Part shown: positions 24,428-34,008 of the stretch, piece by piece
Numbering within the stretch: position 1 is the first letter of the stretch
Layout: each line of letters starts with the position of its first letter
Origin: Crotalaria pallida
Taxonomy: Eukaryota; Streptophyta; Magnoliopsida; Fabales; Fabaceae
Reading direction: 5' to 3'
NCBI GenBank assembly: GCA_037953625.1
Contig: CM075651.1
Location: 62,234,501-62,298,500, forward strand
DNA: 64,000 bases
Notes under the pieces: model-generated
What the model was told of the DNA's origin: nothing
The model's input: only the letters and a program-made list of their open reading frames with translations
Database searches by the model: none
Made by a program: the position numbers and the translations under genes

Positions 24428-25332
24428 GGTATAGATTTCATGGGCCCCTTTCATGTTTCTTTTGGTTTTTATTATATCTTACTTGCTGTGGATTATGTAT
24501 CCAAATGGGTGGAAGCTAAGGCCACCAGGACTAATGATGCTCAGGTTGTTGTAGATTTTGTCAGGACTAATATCCTTTGCAGGTTTGGCATACCTAGAGC
24601 CATAGTCAGTGATCAAGGCACACACTTCTGCAATAGATCCATGCAAGCTTTGTCAAGAAGTATGGGGTTGTGCACAAAGTTTCTACACCATATCACCCCC
24701 AAACCAACGGGCAAGCTGAGATTTCAAACAGAGAGATCAAGCGGATTTTGGAGAAGATGGTGAAGCCTAATAGAAAGGATTGGAGCACACGATTGGAGGA
24801 TGCTCTATGGGCCCATCGGACTGCTTACAAGGCACCCATAGGGATGTCACCTTATCGGGTTGTTTTTGGTAAGCCATGCCACCTGCCTGTGGAGATAGAG
24901 CACCGTGCATATTGGGCTGTGAAGCAATGTAACTTAGCTCTTGATCAAGCGGGTGAGGAGAGGAAGCTGCAGTTGAGTGAGCTAGATGAGATCCGTTTGG
25001 AGGCCTATGAGAATTCCAAGTTCTACAAAGAGAAGACCAAGAAGCTCCATGATAGCTCAATTTGCAGAAAGGAGTTCTTGGTTGGTCAAAAAGTGTTGCT
25101 CTACAACTCTAGGCTTGGACTCATGAGTGGAAAGCTCCGCTCTAAATGGATTGGACCGTTTGTAGTCACCCAGGTGTTTCCTTATGGCACTGTGGAGATC
25201 AAGAGTGAGTCCACAGACAAGAGCTTCAAAGTCAATGGCCACCGACTCAAGCCTTTCCTCACTACCCCTTCTTTGGATGATGCACCTATGGAGGAAGCTT
25301 CATTGGTCGACCCCATTTTTGACCCACCATGA
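24428..25332 (+). pseudogene. Athila-type integrase core and C-terminus, frameshifted
   Basis: Continues after the nonsense codon with GIDFMGPFHVSFGFYYILLAVDY and DQGTHFCN (two catalytic Asp positions). A single-base indel near 24645-24655 shifts the frame; the correct phase resumes as VSTPYHPQTNGQAE-SNREIK with the catalytic Glu. The C-terminal region reads VGQKVLLYNSRL and GKLRSKWIGPF. The catalytic DDE residues are all encoded but in two frames, so no full integrase can be made. Confidence 0.9.
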
Positions 25333-26820
25333 TTTAGGGAGTCTTCTTTTCTCCTTCTTTACTACTTTTATTCCACTTGTCTATATCTTCCTGATTCTGC
25401 TATTTGTTTTATATTGAGGACAATGTGTGATTTAAGTGTGGGGGGGAGAGTAGTTTAGGTTGCATATTTTTGCTTTGATTTTTTTAGGTTTTGCTAAGTT
25501 TTGGGCATTTTCTTGCATGTTTTTGCTTCATTTTAGTAGAGTCTTGGTATCTTGTGTCTGAATTCATGCATTTCTGTGTGTAAAGTTGCTTTTGATAATT
25601 AAGAGGTGGTAACACTGTGATAGAATTGTCCCTTTTGTGAGGATTTGAGCCTTAATTGTGGGTGGATTGCTATATATGCCACCTAATTTTTCTTTCATGT
25701 GTGATTGCACTCTGGATTACTTGCACTCTAGAACTTGACTTGACTCTTGTTGATACTTGATATTCCCATGCACATTTTGAAATGATTTAGGCATTGTTTT
25801 TTCTTGAATAAGCCACTAGCCATATGAGCCTACCTTGAATGAATTTATCCTTTGATAGCCCCTTTGAGCCTTTATATCCCTTTTCTTTGTTCTTTAGCTC
25901 ATTACAAGCCTATGACTGAAAAACCATGATTGTCCTAACCTTAGGGAATGTTGGAGCTTTGGAATTGTTTTGGGAATGGTTATTAAGTAAGCGAGGGTGC
26001 TTTGTTCTTCATCTCTTGTGAGTTCTGGGTTTTGCCTCTATGGTCGGTGATGTAATTATGGCTTTATCTCATTATGCCATTTTTGTTGTTTCTTCTTTTC
26101 TTTCGTTCATGAAGTTCTGCAATGTAATGCAATTCAAAAAAAAAAAGAAGAAGAAGAAGAAGAAAAAAAATAAAAATAAAAAAAGAAAAAAAAATGGAAT
26201 AAAAGGTTGATTGAGGCATAGAGGTTTGGAATTAGAGGTTGTTGTTATGTTTATCATTTCATTTTGGGGTGGATTGTCCTTATTTTTTTTTTACTTGTTC
26301 CCCATTGCTCCTCTATTCCCTGGGTTTTAGCTACATTTCCCATATTTTTATCCTACCTTGTCCTTGGCCCCATTACAACCCTGAAAAGACCTTTTGATCT
26401 TAATGTGCATGTGTGTTGATTGTTGATGTTAGAGGCTTGTCAAGCCTATGGTTGTGTTTGTTTTTCATGATGTGCCTTGAGTGTAAACACTGATTAACCT
26501 TAAACACTTGAGTGTAAACACTATTGAGTGATCCTTGTGAGTTTCTATCATCTTTGTGACTACCCTCTTGATGTCATTGGTTTTCTTTGCATATTTGAAA
26601 TAATTGGATGAAGTTCATGAATGCCTTGATTCTTTGGTCCTTATTTTCTTCATGTGCTCGATTTTGCCCATTTCTTTGCATTTCCTAGAATTCATTGTGA
26701 AGTATGTAATCTCTTAGGTTTGCATTCATTAGTTGTAGTAATCTTGTTGCATGATTCACTTTGGTGCATATTGATCTTCTCAGTCCTAATTCTTAGTTTT
26801 GCCCAGGAGTGCAAAAGGAT
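25333..26820 (+). other. Athila 3' untranslated region without env
   Basis: No convincing ORF. Just after integrase is a polypurine-like TTTAAGTGTGGGGGGGAGAG (about 25431-25450), which resembles the tract before the LTR. An A/AAG-rich simple repeat lies at 26135-26195. The stretch is T-rich with many ATTG/CTTG words and I see no envelope-like protein. Confidence 0.7.
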
Positions 26821-26835
26821 AAGTGTGGGGGTATT
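26819..26835 (+). other. Polypurine tract of the Athila element
   Basis: ATAAGTGTGGGGGTATT immediately precedes the LTR start TGATGAGC. Confidence 0.8.
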
Positions 26836-27955
26836 TGATGAGCATTTTATTTCCCATTATTCCTTGCATTATTTTACTCCTATTATTGATACTTGTTTCC
26901 TATTTGACATTGTTTAGCTTGATTTAGTGATTTAGAGTTTATTGGACTAATATTCTGAATATTGTTTAATTTGGGATTATTTAGCCTAATTAATTCTATT
27001 TCTATTTTCAGGTCATATTTGGCACAAGGGCTTTTTGGACATTTTGGGAATGAAGATTTAATGTTGGAAGAGAAGATATATGATTAAGTGAAGATTGTAA
27101 TCTATCTTTAGGATTAGTTGAGATTTAGTTATATCTTTTAAGATTTAGATTTTATCTATAAGATATTTTTAGATTTAATTTAGAGATAAGCTTTCCTTAG
27201 GATTTGGGCCCATGATTTAGGCCCGTTTTGAGATTTAAAAAGCTAAATTCGTGTAAACCCTTGGGAGAGACCTTCCATTCACGTTTTTTACATTCTCTCT
27301 CGTAGAGAAGGCTTAGTTTTGCTCTCCAAGCTTGTGGAGGCTGCTAGGGTTTCTCTTTCTTCCCTTTCTACACGTTTTTGGTATTTTTCTTCATGGAAGG
27401 CTAAACTCTTAGGTTAAATCCCTTTGGTAATGTATCACATACTCTTGAGGTTTTATTCTTAATGCTATTTCGTTTTTATTCACTGTTTTAATGCTTATTG
27501 ATATGTTATGGTTCGCTTAGTTCCATTATATAGAGATAATCCATGTGTATGAATGCTTAATTTATGCAAACTCGTAAAAACTCCATGCTTTGGCTTTTAA
27601 TGCTTAATTAGAGGTTTGGGTTTTGGGGTGAGAATTGAATTTTCGCTTAGTATTTAATTCTCACGAGTTGGACAGTGAAGAGGAAAGAAATTGATCTTTT
27701 GTGACCGATGATAGAGTTGTGAACGCGAGCCAAAGGGGTTTATCCGCTTTTCCTTATCTGTTTCTTCGTTTTGATTTAATTCTGTTTTGATTTCAATTAT
27801 TCAATATTCAATACAAAAAAACCCCCCCTGTTTTCTATGCATACTATGTGTTCGACCTTTTGCTTGATAAGATATTCCTTGGGAGACGACCTAGGAGTCA
27901 CTTCCTAGTACTATACTTAAACTGTTTTTATTTGTATCGGGTACGGCCTCGATCA
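26836..27955 (+). repeat. 3' LTR of the Athila element
   Basis: Starts TGATGAGCATTTTATTTCCC and ends CGGCCTCGATCA, with a TGAT/ATCA terminal repeat as in Athila LTRs; about 1.1 kb. The end is fixed by comparison with the intact second copy of the neighbouring gene: homology resumes at AGACGTCC (27956 and 34025). The partner LTR is not in the window. Confidence 0.82.
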
Positions 27956-28806
27956 AGACGTCCAGGACGAAGTCCTGTATCATTGAGTAATCCCTCTGGA
28001 GCTGTGTTTGGTATGATCGCCGACACTCCATGAAAAATGTGACGAGACTCGCCACCGAATATTAATACATCACCCGATCTCAAGATAATTCTTTCTGCTC
28101 TCCTTGGGTCTCTCTGATCTCCATAGAGAAACTCAGCCGAGTCACCAATGCAGAATGATACCACTGGTATCCCCCTTTGCAGGCTTTCAACACTTTTGTC
28201 ACGATCCTGATGAAGGCCAAGCTTCCCATTTTCTTCATAGAAATTGACAATGCAGACATCAGGGGACATGGAAGGGAGGATGTCCTCCACTTCACTTACA
28301 CCGCCTTCCTTCTCAATCAAAGATTGTGCTTCTTGCATCGCTCCCATGACCAGCTGAGTGAAATGATCAGGGATATTGGGCGGTTCACTTCCATCAATTA
28401 CCCTTTTGTGTCCATATACTCGGGTTTGAGGATTCCAGTCTAAGCCGAGGCACATCATTTTCAGTCGGAGTCTGGCTCCACTTGCAAAGCCTGGTTGATA
28501 AAAACCTCCAGGACCTAAGCCCATCTCACGACAGTTCTTTACTACGCCCACCTGTTCTTCATGAGTCAAGTGTTGCTTCAGGAGAACCATTCCCGGTCTC
28601 AAAATCATACTCTTCTTCTCACTAACTTGTACCCCCACGTGTTGCTCCTGGTCTCCCATAGTCGATCTAAGCTTACCCATTGCAGAAGTTTGCCCTTCTT
28701 GAAAACAGATGTCATAAGGCTTGGATTCCAAAGAATCAGCAGGGGAATTGATCTTATGATCCGTAGCCGAACTGCCAGCAGGAGAATGGGAAAGCTGATT
28801 CTTCAT
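27928..28806 (-). pseudogene. AlkB-like 2OG-Fe(II) dioxygenase, copy 1, 3' end replaced by Athila LTR
   Basis: From ATG at 28806 (MKNQLSHSPAG) it encodes an AlkB-fold oxygenase of the plant ALKBH1-like group: iron- and 2-oxoglutarate-dependent enzymes that remove methyl groups from nucleic acid. Visible residues are the iron ligands H and D in LGLHQDRDKS, the distal His in SRHIFHGV, and the 2-oxoglutarate-binding Arg region LRPGRL. The last authentic residues stop at 27956; the final eight (DRGRTRYK) are read from the Athila LTR. By eye it differs from copy 2 at nine nucleotides over the shared ~850. The fold core is complete but the C-terminus is abnormal. Confidence 0.88.
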
Positions 28807-28995
28807 GTTGCTACTGTGTGGCAACAAGGGATTCTATTGATGCAGACATGCATATAATTTAGTACATAACTACATAGGGTTTTATAACTATAATCCTAAG
28901 TAACTACTATAGAACTTCACACTATTTCCTGGTTACACTCTTGGTGAGTAACCATTGGAGATGTGAGTCCACACTCCAAAGGTCGAGGAAAAACT

Positions 28996-29007
28996 GCTCT
29001 GATACCA
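28996..29007 (-). other. Primer-binding site, family E, left unit
   Basis: GCTCTGATACCA on the plus strand is TGGTATCAGAGC on the minus strand, three bases beyond the LTR end at 29011. It fixes the orientation of the E elements and places the AlkB-like gene about 190 bases downstream, where gag would lie. Confidence 0.93.
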
Positions 29008-29973
29008 AAATGTAACACTCTCAAATTTATTGGATAATTTTAGGTTTTATTAAAATCGGAGTTTGAAATTTCTTTTTAACACCTAAATTCCTTTTTAAGG
29101 TTTTACGAAAATCCGGCAGAATTTCCTCTGTTTTCCGGACTTCCCAAAAATTTTCTTCTAAAAACCTGTCAGTCCAGTATTTTTTTAAAAACATAAACAA
29201 CAACAGTTAAAAGTCGTAACAGATCCTAACGCCCGATTAATGCAATTTCAGGGCAAACTACTAATTCATATATAATTTACAAAAAGTAATTATCCACTCA
29301 AAATATGTAAAATACATTCCACGTAGTGGAACTTAAAATCCTGCTCGGCCAGCACTGGTGTATGCTCCACTTGTGTACCTGAAAAATATTAACCACACAG
29401 GGGAAGCATCACACAGAACTTAAAAGAGAGATTTATAAGCAGATATATACGACACACCAAGACCATTCAAGCCTATGCTATACTACTTAATTCATGTTCT
29501 TCTTTTCCTCTTTACTTCCTAACTGTTTCCCAATTCCGTTTTCTATCTAATTGTTTTCTTTTAAATAATCCCTAACCTCTAATTATTCTTATTCCTCATT
29601 ACTTTCGCTCTTTCATTTTTATTCCTTTTTCCTAATCACCCTAATTTCTCTACTCACTCTCTTTCCAATTAACCTATTTCTTCTTCTTCCTATCCCATCT
29701 TCTTATTCTCATTCTTTATCCGTTTTCCATTAGTCGTTTATGTTTAGCATTTCCATAATTATTCTCCGTATTTATTTCCTTTAATTCCTATATCAATTTC
29801 ATTGTTCACCTTCTTATTTCATTTTTCAATGTCCACTCTATTATCCATTTTTCCTTTTCATTACCATTTTCCATTTCCTTTTCCATTTTTCCTTTTTAAT
29901 TATTTTCCCCGTTTCCAAATAAATCCCGTTATATCCCCTTACCTTTTTCCTTATTCTTTTCCCTTTTATTTAC

Positions 29974-30221
29974 GGTGTATGTATGTCTCCACCAAATCGA
30001 AGGCCTACATACATACACCAATCACGATGTATGTCTCCACCAAATCGAAGGCCTACATACATCGCTTTTCCATTACCATTATCTTATCCAATTTTATTCC
30101 CTGTTTCCCTTATTCATTACCTTTTATTTACGGTGTATGTATGTCTCCACCAAATCGAAGGCCTACATACATACACCAATTAGGATGTACGTCTCCACCA
30201 AATCGAAGGCCTACATACATC
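29974..30221 (-). repeat. Hairpin array 1, first four hairpins
   Basis: Four stem-loops share the 20-base loop CTCCACCAAATCGAAGGCCT. Stems are 29974-29986 with 30007-30019 (13 bp, perfect), 30025-30034 with 30055-30064 (10 bp, perfect), 30132-30144 with 30165-30177 (13 bp, perfect), and 30184-30192 with 30213-30221 (9 bp, one G-U if read from the minus strand). They lie in a long T/C-rich tract. Confidence 0.9.
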
Positions 30222-30255
30222 GCTTTTCCATTACCGTTTTACCTCTTTATTATTT

Positions 30256-30470
30256 GGCCACAGGGTCAATACAACCACCTGCGCCGTGCCACAGGGTCAA
30301 CACAACCACCTGTGACGTGTACCATTTTATTTAGGCCACAGGGTCAATAAAACCACCTGCGCCGCACCACAGGGTCAATACAACCACCTGTGACATTTAC
30401 CATTTATCAGGCCACAGGGTCAATACAACCACCTGCGCCGTGCCACAGGGTCAACACAACCACCTGTGAC
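30256..30470 (-). repeat. Second hairpin type: CACAGGGTCAA array
   Basis: Six units of the form CACAGG-GTCAAYACAACCA-CCTGYG are arranged as three pairs. In each pair the second unit has a CACAGG/CCTGTG stem. The first has CACAGG/CCTGCG, extended by GGC/GCC outside. The array is absent from the sister LTR at 35080-37783. Confidence 0.85.
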
Positions 30471-30506
30471 ATTTACCTTTTTTATTTCCTTTTCCTTTTT
30501 ATTTAC

Positions 30507-30698
30507 GGTGTATATATGTCTCCACCAAATCGAAGGCCTACATACATACACCGTCGACGATGTATGTCTCCACCAAATCGAAGGCCTACATACATCGCCC
30601 CAGTTTCGTTGTATTGTCTCCCCCAAATCGAAGGCATACAATACAACCCCAATTTTACGATGTATCGTCTCCCCCAAATCGAAGGCCTACGATACATC
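30507..30698 (-). repeat. Hairpin array 1, last four hairpins with divergent stems
   Basis: Stem pairs are 30507-30519/30540-30552, 30558-30567/30588-30597, 30608-30617/30638-30647 and 30659-30668/30689-30698. The stems read GGTGTATATATGT, CGATGTATGT, GTTGTATTGT and GATGTATCGT; each has a matching complement on the far side of the same loop. The last two loops have CTCCCCC for CTCCACC. The sister LTR has the equivalents at about 36212-36392. Confidence 0.9.
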
Positions 30699-31642
30699 AC
30701 CATATTTATCCAATATTAATTGTCCATATTATTTGTCATTATTTTGTCTACCAATTCCGTTTGACTTTTACCTGATTTTACCATGTACAATTATACTTTA
30801 ATTCTCTTTACCCTCATTTGTTCATTTCTAAATTTATTTCCCTATTCACCATTTCTATTCTTTTGCCACACCCTACCAGTCTAATTAATTAATTATTCTG
30901 TTACTTACCTTTTTATTCATCACTATTGGTTTCCCCTATTTACTCCATCTATCTTTCCTCATTATTAGCGGGTTACCCTAAGGTTCGTTAGCAATTAACA
31001 TTTCCCCCGGTCCTAGCGATAGATATAACTACCCAGAAATACACCCCTTAAGGACTGGTAATGAAACCCCTTACCTCAATCGATGACAATGAGAGGGGTA
31101 ACCTTAATCTGACGCTTTACTCCCCGACCCACACTTTAGCTCAGCTCCAACTTGATCCTAAGTTTCCCCAATCTTCGATTCCAAGCACGGTGGGGACAAT
31201 CGATCTCGATCACGGTGACGGTGTTGCTCTTCGACACCGGGAGGAGAGAGAGAAAGCTCGGCTAAAAGGGTAAGGAGAGAGGGAACCAAGAGGGAAGAGA
31301 GAGAAAGGGCCAAAGGGAGAGAGAAAAAGAGAGAAAGGAGTTTGTGAGGGTAGTGGGTGGCCGGCGTGGTGGCTGGCCGTGGTGGTGGTTTGTGGTGGCC
31401 GGAGAAGAGAGGAGAAAGTGATGAGGGAAAGAGAGAGAAAGAGATCTAGAGGGAAGAAAGAGAAAGTAGATCTATGGGGAGGAGGAAGGCCAAGGAGAGG
31501 GGCGCCCTTGGGTGGTGGAGTAAGGAGGACGCCGGAGTTGAAAGAGGAGGGGCGGAAATGGGGTTTTGAGCCCTAGAGAGAGAAAGCAAAAGGGGAATGA
31601 ATGGAGAAGAAGACTCAACGCGTTTTATGCTGTTTCTTCTCG

Positions 31643-31679
31643 AAGTATCCGGATACTTTGGCTGGTATCCGGATACTTT
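31643..31679. repeat. Paired TCCGGA palindromes in LTR E
   Basis: AAGTATCCGGATACTT (31643-31658) is fully self-complementary and is followed by a second GTATCCGGATAC. The sister LTR keeps the second copy, and the first is mutated there (TATCCTGATACT near 37342). They lie about 60 bases left of the box shared with family D. Confidence 0.8.
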
Positions 31680-31738
31680 TACCAGATGCCTGATTTATTT
31701 TTTCTATTTTTCAGCTATTTTCTCCCCAACTTTAAATA

Positions 31739-31821
31739 GCCATAACTTCTTCGTTCACCGTCGGATCTTGCTCAAATTTGAGGAGCAACTTCCTAAAAAT
31801 CATATCTTCATATCCAACGGT
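31739..31821 (-). promoter_or_regulatory. Box shared between D and E LTRs
   Basis: CATAACTTCTTCGTTCACCG, then TCGGATCTTGCTCAAATTTG, and downstream CATATCCAACGGTGG. The same words at the same spacing occur at 901-995 and 19041-19122 (D), 37434-37517 (E) and 57925-58008 (E solo). It is the best-conserved segment between otherwise different LTRs; function unknown. Confidence 0.55.
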
Positions 31822-32088
31822 GGAAATTTTGTTTTGAGTCCTAAATCTTTTATTTTGATTTTCTAACCTACGTTATGTTTTAACACCGAATTATCTATTT
31901 TTCTTGCCTGCTCCTAACTTCAATTTAATGTTCCTTTCTTTTCTAACCTTATTATTATTATTGTTATCCTTTCCTAATGTTAAAATACTTCTTTTAAATA
32001 ACTATTTGTAGTTTATTATCATTATTTCCTTTATTCCAGCTATTATATTTACTTATTCGCATTTGGGTTTAAAATTTGGGATGTTACA

Positions 32089-34008
32089 TTTCTCCCCCAC
32101 TTATTAGAATTTCGTCCCCGAAATTCCGTTCAATTCCTTCAAATGGAGAACCATCCCATTAATAAGCTTCTGACCAGGGTTTTCACTTTCCTTCGGTTTT
32201 TACTTTCTGCTCCATATATGGTTAGGGTCATGCCCATTTCGACGTCTGTCTTCTAGCACTACGTACTATCTCTATCTGCATAGTATCGTCGTCTTCTTAT
32301 TATTGAAGTTCCATCTCTCATTCCTTGGATTGAAATCCTTCCCCACTTAGCATTGGCATACTTGATTATATCCATTCTAGGGGGTATGCTCATTCGTTGC
32401 TCAGAATAGAGTACACAGGTTCCCGACCGGTATCTAAGGCTGAAAAGAGGATACGTAGGTGGTTATCTATCGGTAGGCATAGAACTATGTCGGGTTTCTA
32501 TGACTTGGCGAATTTCTCGCACATACGTCTGAGATGCTTGAAACTTGAAGAGGGTGAAGATGAAAAGAAGAAACATGAAGCACTCATGAATGAGTCTCAT
32601 GGTCTTTGCAAGATGACCCGGGATGGACTGGATACATGTCAAGCAAGAAGACAATGGAGATTATCCCCAAGGTGTGCATTTTCAGCAGAGAGTCGTCGAA
32701 GGATGCGTTTTCTATGGATTTGCTGTTAATCAATTGGTCTCGGTCAACCGGGGTCCTATCAAATGCACAGAGTCCCAAAATACTTAGATTATCACTTGCG
32801 GTGTTCCGACCTAACGTCTTGATTGAGATTCCACTTCACGACTTCACTTTTATCCCGTTCACCTTTTACTCCTTCAAGTGAGTCTAGGAAGGTCACTTTT
32901 AAAATCACTCTTCACCGCGTTTGCATTCTACTTCGATGCTACTTCCTTCCCGTTCATTTAGTAATTTCAATTCGATGTAGGAATTTCTAAAGATTGGTTA
33001 CACTTGAGGGTCAAGGTCAAGGTCTAGTCGTTATTTCTCAATTCGGTGTTATTTGGGGGGGGGTCTCGTTCTACCTCAAGTTTAACTCTCGTTCGATCCT
33101 CCGCAGAGCTTTTGGAACTATTGGTTTGGTAGTCCTATAGCTTATGGTATGGTTAATAGTTATTGTCGCTCGGAGAGGATCCGAATTGAGTCGTCAAGTC
33201 TCCCCCACTTATTATCAACATACCTGAGTAAGTCGAAGGCAAGGAGGAAACTGAGTTGATTCCAAGCATTGATTAGCTAGGCTCTCCATACCTACGCATA
33301 CGGCTAAGCTCTCATATGAGTTAGAAGGGTGGTTCGATCATTAAGTTGGATGTTCTCGGTAGAGATATAGAATAAGAGTGTCTTGAATGGGGTTGGTTTG
33401 TGAATCACTGTTCATGAGTCTTAGCAAAGATCCTATAGGATTAAAGTTCAATCGGGCTTTCGACAAAGATAGAATTTCTAAAGGGTTTGTTCGGATCTCA
33501 ACTAGATGATTGCAATAATATAACATGTCAATAAACGCGAAGACCGAGGTGGTCAGTCCCAATCTCACATTTATCAACTGTACATCACTGCGTTATTGAA
33601 TGATAGCATTATCTTTTAACAGATGCAAGAGAAAGGATGACCAATCCTGACCTTACACTCTATTAGAGGATGATACTATCACAAGGTTTTCGGTTAGGTC
33701 TCTTGTTACGGTCTTACAACTAAGTAATGTTTTTCCTATGTGTTCCTTTAGATGGTACTCAAGATTGGATTGAAGATGAGTCTTTCTTAAATTTCCCAAT
33801 TTCTAGGAATACAGGATCAGGAATTTAAAATTCCAATAAAATTGATTTAGAATGTTCTACACTAAAACTTAATAGAGATGCAGATTGAAAGTACCTAAAA
33901 GGTTTATCCAAGTTTTGAATCGTCTCGTACCTTTTGTTAGTTTGGCCCTGATCTCCTTAAGTAGCTGGACCACAGACTTCAAGGGTGTGGACCAGGAAAC
34001 TGATATTT
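32089..34008 (-). other. Decayed internal region of family E
   Basis: Starts at the right of the LTR with the inverted polypurine tract (TTCTCCCCCACTT, 32089-32101) and TTTCGTCCCCGAAATTCCG. Only about 1.9 kb separates it from the AlkB-like gene. A 78-codon minus-strand frame at 33341-33577 (LGLTTSVFAFIDM) may be a worn reverse-transcriptase piece, a weak call. I see no zinc knuckle, YxDD, RNase H or integrase motif. Confidence 0.6.

Larger units (their letters stand above)
19946..27955 (+). mobile_element. Athila-type Ty3/gypsy element lacking its 5' LTR
   Basis: Gag, protease, reverse transcriptase, RNase H and integrase follow in the usual order, then a 1.5 kb non-coding stretch, a polypurine tract and a 3' LTR. 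The 5' LTR, primer-binding site and start of gag are missing. No envelope-like ORF remains. Its right end abuts the family E AlkB-like gene at 27956. Confidence 0.88.
29011..32088 (-). repeat. LTR, family E, central copy (3' LTR of the complete unit)
   Basis: Runs from TGTAACACTCTC to GGGATGTTACA (3,078 bases). It matches 35080-37783 closely except for about 370 extra bases of hairpin arrays near 30180-30505. Both a polypurine tract (right) and a primer-binding site (left) abut it, as expected for an LTR shared by tandem elements. ORFs crossing the hairpin arrays in several frames are artefacts of the repeats. Confidence 0.92.

Noticed and set aside
25333..26820. Envelope-like gene expected in some Athila elements
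   Set aside because: No frame above 87 codons and no signal peptide or membrane segment of the right kind.
28807..28827. Upstream start for the AlkB-like gene
   Set aside because: The longer frames begin with TTG, and copy 1 has a TAG just upstream; the first ATG (28806, 34875) was used.
27928..28827. AlkB-like gene as an ordinary host gene
   Set aside because: Both copies lie between the primer-binding site and polypurine tract of an LTR element at the same spacing, lack introns, and are nearly identical.
29802..30350. Overlapping ORFs encoding repeated PNRRPTYIH / KSKAYIH peptides on several frames
   Set aside because: They are open in many frames because the hairpin unit has no stop codon; similar readings occur on the other strand. 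The pattern is structural repetition, not coding.
29974..30698. CRISPR-like array (constant 20-mer with variable flanks)
   Set aside because: The variable parts are complementary stems, spacing is irregular, there are no cas genes, and the setting is a plant LTR.
31061..31576. Arg/Glu/Lys-rich ORFs in the E LTRs
   Set aside because: They read GAGAGA-rich purine tracts; the second LTR opens a longer version by indels, so there is no conserved frame.
33341..33577. Reverse transcriptase remnant in the family E interior
   Set aside because: Similarity to the usual LTNAPAVFMDLMN region is faint and no catalytic motif follows; kept only as a possibility.
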